Made by a program: the position numbers and the translations under genes
The notes under the pieces: model-generated
The model's input: the letters and a program-made list of their open reading frames with translations, nothing else
Database searches by the model: none
Told to the model about the DNA's origin: nothing
DNA from: Actinomadura coerulea
Lineage (GTDB): Bacteria > Actinomycetota > Actinomycetes > Streptosporangiales > Streptosporangiaceae
Reading direction: 5' to 3'
DNA: 64,000 nucleotides
Assembly (NCBI RefSeq): GCF_014208105.1
Contig: NZ_JACHMQ010000001.1
Span: forward strand, 7,192,001 to 7,256,000
Part shown: positions 23,765 to 31,831 of the stretch, one piece after another
Layout of the letters: each line of letters opens with the position of its first letter
Numbering within the stretch: position 1 is the first letter of the stretch

Positions 23765-25801
23765 ATGACGGCGACGGCGGCGGCGCGGGACGAGCGGGCC
23801 ATGCCGAAGGGCAGGGACCTCTACGTGGTCCTCGGCGCCCTCATGCTCGCCATGCTGCTGGCGGCGCTGGACCAGACGATCGTGTCCACCGCGCTGCCGA
23901 CGATCGTCAGCGACCTCGGCGGGCTCAACCACCTGTCGTGGGTCGTCACGGCGTACCTGCTGTCCTCCACGGCGTCCACGCCGCTGTGGGGCAAGCTCGG
24001 CGACCAGTACGGCCGCAAGCGGCTGTTCCAGGCGTCGATCGTCATCTTCCTGATCGGGTCGGCGCTGTGCGGCCTGTCGCAGGACATGACGCAGCTGATC
24101 GTGTTCCGCGCCCTGCAGGGCCTCGGCGGCGGCGGGCTGATGGTGCTCGCCGTCGCCATCGTCGGGGACGTGGTGCCGCCCCGCGAGCGCGGCCGGTACC
24201 AGGGCCTGTTCGGCGCGGTCTTCGGCGTGGCGAGCGTCTGCGGCCCGCTGCTCGGCGGCTGGTTCGTCGACAACCTGACGTGGCGCTGGGTGTTCTACAT
24301 CAACCTGCCCATCGGGGTGGTGGCGCTGGCGGTGATCGCCGCCGTGCTGCACGCGACGGGCGAGCGGGAACGCCACCGCATCGACTACCTCGGCACGCTG
24401 CTGATCGTCGGCTGGGCCGTCGGGCTGGTGCTGATGACGACCTGGGGCGGGACGCGCTACGACTGGGCGTCCGCGCCGATCATCGGCCTGGGCGCCGGCT
24501 CGGTGGTGCTGATCGCGGTGTGGCTTCTGGTCGAGCGGCGTGCCGCCGAACCGATCATGCCGCCGTCGCTGCTGCGCCACCCGGTGTTCGCCCTCGGCGC
24601 CGCGATCAGCTTCGCGGTCGGCTTCGCGATGTTCGGCGCGCTGACGTTCCTGCCGATCTTCCTGCAGGTGGTGCACGGGGTCTCGCCCACGCTGTCGGGC
24701 GTCTACCTGCTGCCGATGATGCTCGGCATGCTGCTCAGCTCGATCGGCTCCGGCCAGCTGATCACCCGGTACGGCCGCTACAAGATCTACCCGGTGGTCG
24801 GCACGCCGATCATCGCGCTGGCGCTCTACCTGTGCTCGTCGCTGGACGAGAACTCCACCACGCTCAGCATGAGCCTGCGGTTCGCGCTGCTCGGCTTCGG
24901 GCTGGGCCTGGTCATGCAGGTGCTCGTCATCGCCGTCCAGAACGCGGTGTCGTACGAGGACCTCGGCTCCGCGACGTCCGGCGTCACCTTCTTCCGGCAG
25001 ATCGGCGGGTCGTTCGGCGTCGCGGTGTTCGGCTCCATCTTCAGCAACCAGCTCGCCGGCCATGTGGCGGACCTCGCGCGGATCCTTCCGCCGGGGTTCG
25101 ACCCGGCGGCCGTCCAGGGCAACCCGGGGCTGCTCGACCGGTACCCGGCCGCGGTCAAGGACGCCGTCCTGCACGCCTACGCGGAGTCGATCGACTCGGT
25201 GTTCTTCTGGGCGGTCCCGGTCGCGGCGGCCGCGTTCGTGCTGACCTGGTTCCTGCGCGAGGTCCCGCTGCGGGAGACCTCGCAGACGCACGACTACGGG
25301 GAGGGGTTCGGCGCGGCGCCGACCGCCCGGTCGTCCAGGCACGAGATGGAGCGCGCCCTGAGCCAGCTGATGCGCAGGGACGCGAGGGCCTTCGAGCTGT
25401 ACGACCGGCTGGCCGCGTTCTCGGGCGTGTCCCTGCCGGCGGGCAGCGTGTGGGCGCTGTGCCGGATCGCCAAGGACGAGGCCGTCACCGGCCGGGACCT
25501 CGCCGACCGCGCGGGCGTCCCGGTCGAGCAGGGCCGCCCGTACGTCGACCGGCTCGTGGACGCCGGCTACGTCCTGCGGCGCGAGGGGGCCCTCACCGTC
25601 ACGCCGTCCGGGCGGGACGCCGCCGAGCGCCTGTTCGCGGCCCGCCGCGAGGGGCTCGCCCGGCATCTGGACGGCTGGGCCCCCGAGGAGCATCCTGAGC
25701 TGGCGGACGTCCTGTCGCGGCTGGCGGAGGCGTCCCTCGGCGACGAGGCGGACGGCGAGGTCCTCGGGCCCGGGACGCGGTCCGCCGGGCAGGGGACGTA
25801 G
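23765..25801 (+). CDS. DHA2-family MFS multidrug transporter with C-terminal MarR-like domain
   Basis: 678 aa from the ATG of MTATAAARDER (an ATG at 23801 is the alternative). Residues 20-510 are a 14-helix EmrB/QacA-type proton antiporter: LDQTIVSTALPTIVSDLGG (motif D1), GKLGDQYGRKRLF (motif A), RALQGLGGGGLMVLA (motif B), FGVASVCGPLLGGWFVDNLTWRWVFYINLPIG (motif C). After the last helix (AFVLTWFLREVPLRET) a cytosolic tail of about 160 residues contains a winged-helix pattern: MERALSQLMRRDARAFELYDRLA, GSVWALCRIAKDEAVTGRDLADRAGVPVEQGRPYVDRLVDAGYVLRREGALTVTPSGRDAAERL, as in MarR regulators. The frame is continuous. The transporter may sense or bind DNA, or the domain may only be a structural tail. 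Confidence 0.88.
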   Translation: MTATAAARDERAMPKGRDLYVVLGALMLAMLLAALDQTIVSTALPTIVSDLGGLNHLSWVVTAYLLSSTASTPLWGKLGDQYGRKRLFQASIVIFLIGSALCGLSQDMTQLIVFRALQGLGGGGLMVLAVAIVGDVVPPRERGRYQGLFGAVFGVASVCGPLLGGWFVDNLTWRWVFYINLPIGVVALAVIAAVLHATGERERHRIDYLGTLLIVGWAVGLVLMTTWGGTRYDWASAPIIGLGAGSVVLIAVWLLVERRAAEPIMPPSLLRHPVFALGAAISFAVGFAMFGALTFLPIFLQVVHGVSPTLSGVYLLPMMLGMLLSSIGSGQLITRYGRYKIYPVVGTPIIALALYLCSSLDENSTTLSMSLRFALLGFGLGLVMQVLVIAVQNAVSYEDLGSATSGVTFFRQIGGSFGVAVFGSIFSNQLAGHVADLARILPPGFDPAAVQGNPGLLDRYPAAVKDAVLHAYAESIDSVFFWAVPVAAAAFVLTWFLREVPLRETSQTHDYGEGFGAAPTARSSRHEMERALSQLMRRDARAFELYDRLAAFSGVSLPAGSVWALCRIAKDEAVTGRDLADRAGVPVEQGRPYVDRLVDAGYVLRREGALTVTPSGRDAAERLFAARREGLARHLDGWAPEEHPELADVLSRLAEASLGDEADGEVLGPGTRSAGQGT

Positions 25802-25859
25802 GTGCCCGAGATCCACCTCACAGCGCGGCGCGCCGGGAGGATGTAATCTCGTACCGACT

Positions 25860-25878
25860 AACCGAATCACACTCGGTT
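25860..25878. promoter_or_regulatory. Inverted repeat upstream of thiolase gene
   Basis: aaccga (25860-25865) and tcggtt (25873-25878) are separated by 7 bases, about 33 bases upstream of the thiolase start. It could be an operator for a TetR- or GntR-type regulator of fatty acid genes; no regulator gene is adjacent. Confidence 0.35.
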
Positions 25879-25910
25879 TCGGGACGGAACCCCAGATCTT
25901 TGGAGGCGTA

Positions 25911-27056
25911 GTGGCCGAGGCGTACATCGTCGGCGCGGTCCGTACCCCCGTCGGTACCAAGAAGGGCGCCCTCAAGGACGTCCACCCCGCCGACCTCGGG
26001 GCGCACGTGCTCAAGGAGCTCGTCAACCGCACAGGGGTCGACCCGTCCGGGGTCGAAGACGTGATCATGGGCTGCGTCATGCAGGTCGGCCCGCAGTCCC
26101 TGGACCTCGCGCGCACCGCGTGGCTGTCGGCCGGGCTGCCCGAGGGCGTGCCCGGCGTGACCATCGACCGGCAGTGCGGATCGTCCCAGCAGGCGATCCA
26201 CTTCGCCGCCCAGGGCGTGCTGTCCGGCACCCAGGACCTCGTCGTCGCCTCCGGCGTCGAGCAGATGGCGATGGTCCCGATGGGGTCCTCGGTCGCCATG
26301 GCCCTGGAGAAGGGCATGCCCTTCCCGTACGGCGACGGCTGGATCGAGCGCTACGGAATGCAGGAGATCTCGCAGTTCCGCGGCGCCGAGCTGATGGCCG
26401 AGAAGTGGGGCTTCACCCGCGAGGACCTGGAGAGGTTCGCGCTGGAGAGCCACCAGCGCGCCGCCAAGGCCATCGAGGCCGGCTACTTCGACCGCGAGAT
26501 CGCCCCCATCGCCGGGCTGTCCAAGGACGAGGGCGCCCGCGCCGACACCACGCTGGAGAAGATGGCGGGCCTGAAGACCCTGCGCGAGGACGGCCGGATC
26601 ACCGCCGCCGTCGCCTCGCAGATCTCCGTCGGCGCCTCCGCGGTGCTGATCGCCTCCGAGGAGGCCGTCAAGCGGTACAACCTCACCCCGCGCGCCCGCA
26701 TCCACACCCTCGCGGTGTGCGGCTCCGACCCGGTCTACATGCTGACCGGCCCGATCCCCGCCACCGAGAAGGCCCTGGGCCGCGCCGGGCTGAAGATCGA
26801 CGACATCGACGTCTTCGAGGTCAACGAGGCGTTCGCCCCGGTCCCGATGGCCTGGGCGCACGACACCGGCGCCTCGCTGGACAAGACCAACCCCAACGGC
26901 GGCGCGATCGCCCTCGGGCACCCGCTCGGCGCGACGGGCGGCGTCCTGATGACCAAGCTGCTGCACGAGCTGGAGCGCACCGGCGGCCGCTACGGCCTGC
27001 AGACGATGTGCGAGGGCGGCGGCCAGGCCAACGCCACCATCATCGAGCGCATCTAG
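25911..27056 (+). CDS. Acetyl-CoA C-acyltransferase (thiolase)
   Basis: 381 aa, GTG start preceded by GGAGG. Cytosolic thiolase that cleaves 3-ketoacyl-CoA, or condenses two acyl-CoA units, through an acyl-Cys intermediate. The nucleophilic Cys is in TIDRQCGSSQQAIHF (about residue 88), the catalytic His in NGGAIALGHPLGATGG (about 337) and the second Cys in TMCEGGGQANATIIE (about 369). The covering loop and CoA-binding segment are full length. It is followed by a strong terminator and then by an enoyl-CoA hydratase gene, so the two may act in the same degradation pathway but are probably transcribed separately. Chain-length preference cannot be told from sequence. Confidence 0.92.
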   Translation: MAEAYIVGAVRTPVGTKKGALKDVHPADLGAHVLKELVNRTGVDPSGVEDVIMGCVMQVGPQSLDLARTAWLSAGLPEGVPGVTIDRQCGSSQQAIHFAAQGVLSGTQDLVVASGVEQMAMVPMGSSVAMALEKGMPFPYGDGWIERYGMQEISQFRGAELMAEKWGFTREDLERFALESHQRAAKAIEAGYFDREIAPIAGLSKDEGARADTTLEKMAGLKTLREDGRITAAVASQISVGASAVLIASEEAVKRYNLTPRARIHTLAVCGSDPVYMLTGPIPATEKALGRAGLKIDDIDVFEVNEAFAPVPMAWAHDTGASLDKTNPNGGAIALGHPLGATGGVLMTKLLHELERTGGRYGLQTMCEGGGQANATIIERI

Positions 27057-27066
27057 GCACGCCTGG

Positions 27067-27104
27067 GGAACCGCCCCCTGGAGCCCGCTCCAGGGGGCGG
27101 TTCC
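27067..27104 (+). terminator. Hairpin terminator after thiolase gene
   Basis: Perfect 17-bp stem with a 4-base loop (cccg); the arms include aaccgccccctggag and ctccagggggcggtt. It starts 11 bases after the thiolase stop and lies just upstream of the enoyl-CoA hydratase start. Confidence 0.8.
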
Positions 27105-27124
27105 GTTCGGAGGTGGGAGGGGAC

Positions 27125-27919
27125 ATGTACGAGACGATCCTGTATTCGGTGGACGAGCGAATCGCGCGGATCACGCTGAACCGTCCCGAGGCCCGCAACG
27201 CGCTCAGCGACCAGATGATCGGCGAGCTGCTCGACGCGTTCGAGCGGGCCGGGGCCGACACCGGCGTCCGGGTGATCGTCCTGACCGGCGCCGGGGACCG
27301 GGCGTTCTGCGCGGGCGCCGACCTCGGCGGCCTCGGCCGGGCGCAGGCGGACGGCCGCTCGGTCGCGGACCCCGCCGCCGTCCGGGACAGCGCCCCCTAC
27401 CGGCTCTTCACGGCCTTCCCCCGGCTCGGCAAGCCGATCATCGCGCGGCTGGCCGGGCACGCCGTCGCGGGCGGCCTCGGCCTCGCCGCCGCCTGCGACC
27501 TGGTGATCGCCGCCGACGACGTCAAGCTGGCGACCCCCGAGGTGAACGTCGGCCTCTGGCCCATGATGATCATGGCGATCATCAACCGGAACGTCGCCCC
27601 GAAGCACGCCTTCAAGCTCTACTACACCGGCGGCCGCGTCACCGCCGCCGAGGGCCGCGACATCGGCCTCGTCACCGAGGTCGTCCCGCGCGCCGGACTC
27701 GACGCCCGCGTGGACGAGCTGGCCCGCGTGATCGCGTCCAAGAGCCCCGTCGGCCTGCGCCGCGGCCGCGACGCGTTCTTCGCCATCGAGGGCCGCCCCC
27801 TGGAGGACCAGGTCGCCCACCTGCTGTCGGAGCTGGTCGGCCTGACCGCCACCGAGGACGCCAAGGAGGGCATCACCGCCTTCCTGGAGAACCGCCCCCC
27901 AGACTTCCAGGGCCACTGA
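27125..27919 (+). CDS. Enoyl-CoA hydratase/isomerase family protein
   Basis: 264 aa crotonase-fold enzyme, start ATG preceded by GGAGGGG. N-terminal RIARITLNRPEARNALSDQM, oxyanion-hole segments RAFCAGADLGGL and GHAVAGGLGLAAACDLVIAADDVKLATPEVNVGLWP. In the second segment the usual catalytic Glu of true hydratases (E in the ...FxxPE region) corresponds to ATPEVNVG, and only one clear acid is seen, so hydratase versus isomerase is open. The C-terminal helices KSPVGLRRGRDAFFAIEG are typical. Probably acts in acyl-CoA degradation with the neighbouring thiolase. Its 3' end is 7 bases from the convergent gene at 27926. Confidence 0.88.
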   Translation: MYETILYSVDERIARITLNRPEARNALSDQMIGELLDAFERAGADTGVRVIVLTGAGDRAFCAGADLGGLGRAQADGRSVADPAAVRDSAPYRLFTAFPRLGKPIIARLAGHAVAGGLGLAAACDLVIAADDVKLATPEVNVGLWPMMIMAIINRNVAPKHAFKLYYTGGRVTAAEGRDIGLVTEVVPRAGLDARVDELARVIASKSPVGLRRGRDAFFAIEGRPLEDQVAHLLSELVGLTATEDAKEGITAFLENRPPDFQGH

Positions 27920-27925
27920 GCCGCC

Positions 27926-29041
27926 CTAGTCTGAGGGCGCCAGCTCCGTCAGGGCGAGGTGGAAGAGGATCTTCAGCTCGCGGGTGCGGCGGGTGAAGGG
28001 CTCCTCCAGCATGGCGGAGACCTCCTCGTCCCATGAGGCCGCGGCGAGCGTCAGGTCGCGGACGGCGCCGCCGTCGCCGGACGTCAGGGCCAGCGCGAGA
28101 TCGAGGGCGGGGCTCGGGCCGTCCAGCCGCCTCCGGAACTCCTCGAACTCGGGCCGCGGCTGCGCGCCGGGCCGCACGGCCGCCAGGACGATCAGCCACG
28201 CGCGCACCGCCGCGGACGCCTCCGGCCAGAGGGCCAGCAGGTCGGGAAGGTGATCCACGACGGCCCGGCAGGCGGCCGCCTCGTCCGAGTCGGCCTCGCC
28301 GGTGGCCGGGACGGGGTCGATCGTGGCGACGTAGGCCATGTGGATCAGCAGTTCCAGCCGGTAGGCCGGGAACAGCCGCGGTGAGCGGACGAGCTGGACG
28401 AGGAACCTGATGGTCTCCGGAGTGCAGTCGTAGCAGGTGTCCTGGTGGACGACCGTGCTGAAGTACTCCTCGACGGCCCCCTCCCACTCCTCGTCGTTGG
28501 CGGCGAGGCCCCGCAGGATGTCGGGGACCTCGTCGGCAGGTCCGTAGGCACCGGTCAGGGAGGCCCAGTCGACGTCGTCCAGACCGTCCAGGACGATCGG
28601 CCCGCCGGTCGGGCCCCCGGACGGCTCGCGCCTGCCGAGGCCGTGGACGACGGCCGGCGCGGGCGTGCGGGCGGGCTCGCGCGACAGGACGCCCAACCGC
28701 AGTTCGCGCACGGTTCCCGGGTCGCGGACGCCCTCTCCCTCGGGGAAGAAGCGGCGGGCGGTCTCGGGGAGGGCCATCGAGGTCGAGAGGCGACCGCCGA
28801 GTTCCTCGGCCAGCGCCGCGACGGCGCGGTGCTCGGCGGCCGCCCACCACCGGTCGTCGCCGTCCGGGTAGGGGCCCTCGTCGAGGCCGTCGATCCGCCA
28901 CCCGGAGTCGGTCGTGGTGTCCGGGGCGACGCGGACGATCGCGTGACCGCGTCCGGTGAGCACCCGGGCCCCCTCGCGGGCGGACTCCTCGTCCGGGACG
29001 AAGAGGCTGTAGGTGGTGGCATACCGCGGAAACGTGATCAT
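27926..29041 (-). CDS. Hypothetical protein of 371 aa
   Basis: No family recognised. The N-terminal ~65 residues (ITFPRYATTYSLFVPDEESAREGARVLTGRGHAIVRVAPD) resemble a small ferredoxin-like or ACT-like strand-helix fold; then Pro/Gly-rich linker sequence, and from about residue 155 a mostly helical acidic domain (VPDILRGLAANDEEWEGAVEEYF, CYDCTPETIRFLVQLVRSPRLFPAYRLELLIHMAYVA, LALTSGDGGAVRDLTLAAASWDEE) like HEAT-type repeats. A Cys pair CYDC is present. Predicted cytosolic, no signal peptide. Divergent from the DUF6183 gene at 29078 with only 36 bases between starts, so the two share a control region. The helical, acidic composition and the neighbour would fit an immunity- or adaptor-like role, but that is speculation. 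Confidence 0.65.
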   Translation of the reverse strand: MITFPRYATTYSLFVPDEESAREGARVLTGRGHAIVRVAPDTTTDSGWRIDGLDEGPYPDGDDRWWAAAEHRAVAALAEELGGRLSTSMALPETARRFFPEGEGVRDPGTVRELRLGVLSREPARTPAPAVVHGLGRREPSGGPTGGPIVLDGLDDVDWASLTGAYGPADEVPDILRGLAANDEEWEGAVEEYFSTVVHQDTCYDCTPETIRFLVQLVRSPRLFPAYRLELLIHMAYVATIDPVPATGEADSDEAAACRAVVDHLPDLLALWPEASAAVRAWLIVLAAVRPGAQPRPEFEEFRRRLDGPSPALDLALALTSGDGGAVRDLTLAAASWDEEVSAMLEEPFTRRTRELKILFHLALTELAPSD

Positions 29042-29077
29042 CGGGTCAGCCTAGGGTCGCTCTCCGGCATTCCGGGT

Positions 29078-30193
29078 GTGAGACTGCGCGGTGTGGAGAT
29101 CGAGGAGGCCGTCCGGCGGATGGGGATGGCGGACACCTACAGGGACCGGCACTGGGGCAGGGCGGTCAAGGTGACCGACAACGCCGTCCAGAAGGCGGAG
29201 CCGGAGTGGCTCGAAGGGCTTCTGGCCGCGCTGCTGGAGGTGGAGAGGCCCACCTACCCGATGCGGTACGGCTTCGAGGTCGCGCTCAGGCGGCTGGCGA
29301 GCGCGCCCGGGGACGCGGAGCGCACCGCGCGCGTCCGCGCCTTCGCGGCCGAGGGGCGGAGGTGGGGCGGCGACCTCCGGTACGGCCTGCCGGAGGTCGC
29401 GGAGTGGCTGGCCTGCGCCCAGCCCCCCGAGCATCTCCTCGCGGTGTTCGACGACGCCGACGCGTCGGACGAACTCGCGGCCTGCCTGCTCCAGGAGACG
29501 GCCCTGCGCCACGACGCGACGACCGCCGCCGCATTCGCCGGGAGGCTGCGGGCCGCCGGGCATCCGCTGGCGGACCTGCCGCTTCGTCCGGTCGGGGCGG
29601 AGCGGCATCTCGGGCTGCCCCGGCACCCCGGCCCGGCCGAGCCCTGGCGGCCGCCCGGCGCGGAGGCACCGGACGCTCCAGGGCCTTCCGGTCCCGACAT
29701 CGATGCGGCGGCGGTCGACTGGCCCGGGGCCCGGCAGGCGTTGAGCGCCTACCGCGACTGGCCGCCGGGGGCCGACGCCATGGAAGCCCGGCTGTTCCGA
29801 CTGGACCGCCCGCTGGCCCCGGCCGACTTCGGCGCCTCGCTGCTCCGGCTCCTGCCGGCCGCCAGCACCGGCGCCACGGTGACCGGGGTGCGGCGGGTCG
29901 CCACCGTTGACGTCCTGCGGACGCTCTTCAGCGGGGCCGCTTCCGGCGGCGCGTACGGGCCCCGCATGCACGGCGCCTATGCGCGCAAGGCGTCATGGGA
30001 GTCGCTTGCGGCGCTGGCGGGCGTTCAGGCGACCGGCCCGGCGGCGATCGAGCAGGCCGCCGACCGGTGCACATGGCTCTTCTACGGCTCGGACTGGCAC
30101 CTCCAGGTCGTCCCGCCGCTGGACGTGGGCATCGCGGCCCTGCGCTCCGACCGGCGGACGGTGGCCGTGCTGGCCGTCACCGACTCCGACTGA
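29078..30193 (+). CDS. DUF6183-like family protein
   Basis: 371 aa, GTG start (a second GTG is five codons later). No known function. The protein is mainly helical and cytosolic, with AKVTDNAVQKAEPEWLEGLLAALLE-type helical repeats in the first half, a Pro-rich linker at about 190-215, and a C-terminal half ending in ADRCTWLFYGSDWHLQVVPPLDVGIAALRSDRRTVAVLAVTDSD. This tail (W-D-x-G-A...LAxTDSD) is what makes me assign it to DUF6183, a family common in Streptomyces and relatives; the assignment is from memory of the family. It ends overlapping by 17 bases the convergent YcxB-like gene. Divergent from the unknown gene at 27926-29041. Confidence 0.6.
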   Translation: MRLRGVEIEEAVRRMGMADTYRDRHWGRAVKVTDNAVQKAEPEWLEGLLAALLEVERPTYPMRYGFEVALRRLASAPGDAERTARVRAFAAEGRRWGGDLRYGLPEVAEWLACAQPPEHLLAVFDDADASDELAACLLQETALRHDATTAAAFAGRLRAAGHPLADLPLRPVGAERHLGLPRHPGPAEPWRPPGAEAPDAPGPSGPDIDAAAVDWPGARQALSAYRDWPPGADAMEARLFRLDRPLAPADFGASLLRLLPAASTGATVTGVRRVATVDVLRTLFSGAASGGAYGPRMHGAYARKASWESLAALAGVQATGPAAIEQAADRCTWLFYGSDWHLQVVPPLDVGIAALRSDRRTVAVLAVTDSD

Positions 30194-30656
30194 TCTTGCG
30201 AGCGGCCAGGAAGGCGTCGATCTCGCTCCGCTGAGCGGCGTCGAAGGCGGCCTTGGGGAGGAAGGCGGCGGGCTGGTTGTTCACGTACAGCAGCCAGAAC
30301 TCCGGGGTGGGGAACACGTGGGAGAACATGGTCCAGCGCATCGCCGTGGTGGACTCCTCGGTCAGGCACTCGTAGCCGCTGTCGGTCACCCGCACCGTCG
30401 TGGGCACGCAGAGGAACGCGAGCATCCGCCTGGCGCGCCTGCGAAGCCACCAGGTCCCCGCCGCGGGACTGAGGACCGCCGCCACCAGCGCGCCGATGCC
30501 CAATCCCAGGTCGCCCGCGGCGAACCTGTACGCCGCGCCCCCGAGCAGGACGACGACGAGGAACGCGTACAGGATCGTGAGCTGCCTCTTGAAACCCTGG
30601 GTGAAAGCCCGGGTCACCTCGTCTTCGGTGGGCTGGTATTTGACCGAGATGTCCAT
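30177..30656 (-). CDS. YcxB-like membrane protein
   Basis: 159 aa from the ATG of MDISVKYQPTEDEV, preceded by AAAGGCGGCG; ten upstream codons are less likely. Two membrane helices lie at about 28-48 (LTILYAFLVVVLLGGAAYRF) and 52-72 (LGLGIGALVAAVLSPAAG), followed by a basic helix and a C-terminal cytosolic PH-like domain with VRVTDSGYECLTEESTTAMRWTMFSHVFPTPEFWLLYVNNQPAAFLPKAAF, the YcxB pattern. Function unknown. Its 3' end overlaps the convergent DUF6183-like gene by 17 bases, so the two transcripts are antisense at their ends. Confidence 0.7.
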   Translation of the reverse strand: MDISVKYQPTEDEVTRAFTQGFKRQLTILYAFLVVVLLGGAAYRFAAGDLGLGIGALVAAVLSPAAGTWWLRRRARRMLAFLCVPTTVRVTDSGYECLTEESTTAMRWTMFSHVFPTPEFWLLYVNNQPAAFLPKAAFDAAQRSEIDAFLAARKISRSR

Positions 30657-30720
30657 ATCGCCGCCTTTGCTAAACGTGCGGATCATCCTTTCCGGGCTCG
30701 CTCACCGGCGCAACCGCAGG

Positions 30721-30816
30721 TCAGGAGGCGGCCCGCGCCTCCGAGGGGGTCAGGCCGAAGCGGGCGCGGAAGGGGCGTGCGAAGTGCGCCCGGCTGGAGC
30801 GGACATCACCCGCCCC
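30721..30816 (-). pseudogene. C-terminal remnant of an AraC-family regulator
   Basis: The minus-strand translation of this stretch ends in a stop and reads SSRAHFARPFRARFGLTPSEARAAS, which is the second helix-turn-helix and tail of AraC regulators (consensus FSxxxxFxRxFRRRFGxTPSE). Nothing upstream in any frame restores the rest of the domain, so only about 30 codons remain. It lies in the 270-bp gap upstream of the SRPBCC/ArsR pair. Its residual similarity suggests fairly recent loss. Confidence 0.65.
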
Positions 30817-30848
30817 TGACCTGCCCAGACAAGATCACTCCACCAAAG

Positions 30849-30868
30849 CGCAACCACAAGGTTGCGCA
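30849..30868. promoter_or_regulatory. Predicted operator 1 of the SRPBCC-ArsR pair
   Basis: Perfect inverted repeat gcgcaacc-acaa-ggttgcgc. Together with the similar site at 30884-30901 it forms a tandem pair with centres 34 bases apart (about three helical turns), immediately upstream of the SRPBCC gene. The most economical reading is autoregulation by the ArsR-type protein encoded downstream. Confidence 0.6.
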
Positions 30869-30883
30869 TCTGGCGCCCCATGT

Positions 30884-30901
30884 GCAACCCTGAGGTTGCA
30901 A
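30884..30901. promoter_or_regulatory. Predicted operator 2 of the SRPBCC-ArsR pair
   Basis: Perfect inverted repeat tgcaacc-ctga-ggttgca sharing the GCAACC-N4-GGTTGC core with operator 1. It lies 25 bases before the SRPBCC start codon. Confidence 0.6.
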
Positions 30902-30926
30902 GAATGACGGACATGGGAGCGGCCGG

Positions 30927-31364
30927 ATGAGTGAGAACCGAATTGAACGCGAAACCCTGATCGCGGCATCCTTGGAGAGGGTCTGGTCATTGGTGGCCGA
31001 CCCCGGCTTCTGGGTGGCCGACGTTCCGGGCCCGCCCGGCGGGGCGGCGGAGGGCGAGTCGATGGTGGTGAGGAACGCCGAGCACGGCGACTTCCCCGTG
31101 CGCGTGGAGAAGGTCGAGCCGCCGACCTACGTCGCCTACCGATGGGTCAGCGCCTTCCCCGGGGAGGAACTGCGCGACGACAACAGCACCCTCGTGGAGT
31201 TCACGCTGACCCCCGAGGGCGGCAAGACGCGGCTGCGCGTCGTCGAGAGCGGGTTCGCGGCGCTCGCCGGATCCGAGGACCTGCGCCGCAAGGCCGTGGA
31301 GGACAACACCGGCGGCTGGCCGCAGGTGCTGGACGCCTTCAAGACCCGCGTCGAATCCGCGTGA
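30927..31364 (+). CDS. SRPBCC (AHSA1/START-like) domain protein
   Basis: 145 aa, ATG preceded by GGAG. Single helix-grip domain of the AHSA1/polyketide-cyclase-like group: N-terminal NRIERETLIAASLERVWSLVADPGFW, central VRVEKVEPPTYVAYRWVSAFP, STLVEFTLTPEGGKTRLRVVESGF, C-terminal helix NTGGWPQVLDAFKTRVE. These proteins bind small hydrophobic ligands. The gene is translationally coupled (GTGA overlap) to an ArsR regulator gene, an arrangement common in actinobacteria, where ligand-binding protein and regulator are thought to act together. Two palindromic sites just upstream probably control the pair. Ligand unknown. Confidence 0.85.
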   Translation: MSENRIERETLIAASLERVWSLVADPGFWVADVPGPPGGAAEGESMVVRNAEHGDFPVRVEKVEPPTYVAYRWVSAFPGEELRDDNSTLVEFTLTPEGGKTRLRVVESGFAALAGSEDLRRKAVEDNTGGWPQVLDAFKTRVESA

Positions 31365-31714
31365 CCGACAGTCCTGACGGCGGCGCCGCGCCGGTCGACG
31401 GCGTCCTCAACGCGCTGGCCGATCCGACGCGGCGCCGCCTGCTCGACCTGCTCGCCGAACACGGCGAGGCCACCGCCACGACCCTCGCCGAGCGGCTCCC
31501 GGTCTCCCGGCAGGCGGTGGTCAAGCACCTGGGCGTCCTGGACGCGGCCGAGCTGGTCTCCAGCAGCCGGGTCGGACGCGAGGTGCGGTACGCGGTACGG
31601 CCCGCCGCCCTGAACGCGACGGCGCGGTGGATGGCCTCGCTGGCGGCCGACTGGGACCGCCGCCTGGCGAACATCAAGCGCATCGCCGAAGCAGCGGAGC
31701 GCGACGCCCGCTAG
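31361..31714 (+). CDS. ArsR-family transcriptional regulator
   Basis: 117 aa, GTG start overlapping the SRPBCC stop by 4 bases. One winged-helix domain: VDGVLNALADPTRRRLLDLLAEHGEATATTLAERLPVSRQAVVKHLGVLDAAELVSSSRVGREVRYAVRPAAL, then a C-terminal amphipathic helix. It has no Cys cluster for metals, so metal sensing of the classical ArsR kind is unlikely; this subgroup usually accompanies SRPBCC proteins. Probably binds the two GCAACC-N4-GGTTGC repeats upstream and represses its own operon. Confidence 0.88.
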   Translation: MTDSPDGGAAPVDGVLNALADPTRRRLLDLLAEHGEATATTLAERLPVSRQAVVKHLGVLDAAELVSSSRVGREVRYAVRPAALNATARWMASLAADWDRRLANIKRIAEAAERDAR

Positions 31715-31831
31715 AGCCCCCGGCCCGCCCCCCGCCCCCCGCCGATCCGGCGGCCGCTCACGGCCGCCTCACGCCGGACGACGCCCTGATCGTCCGGCCC
31801 CCTTGAACCCCTGCGGAAAGGGCGCTTCGCC

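Noticed and set aside
22976..26317. A 1113-codon open frame on the minus strand antisense to the drug exporter
   Set aside because: It has biased His/Arg/Gln composition typical of an antisense shadow in GC-rich DNA and shows no family motif; only its last 53 codons (22976-23137) lie outside other genes and look real.
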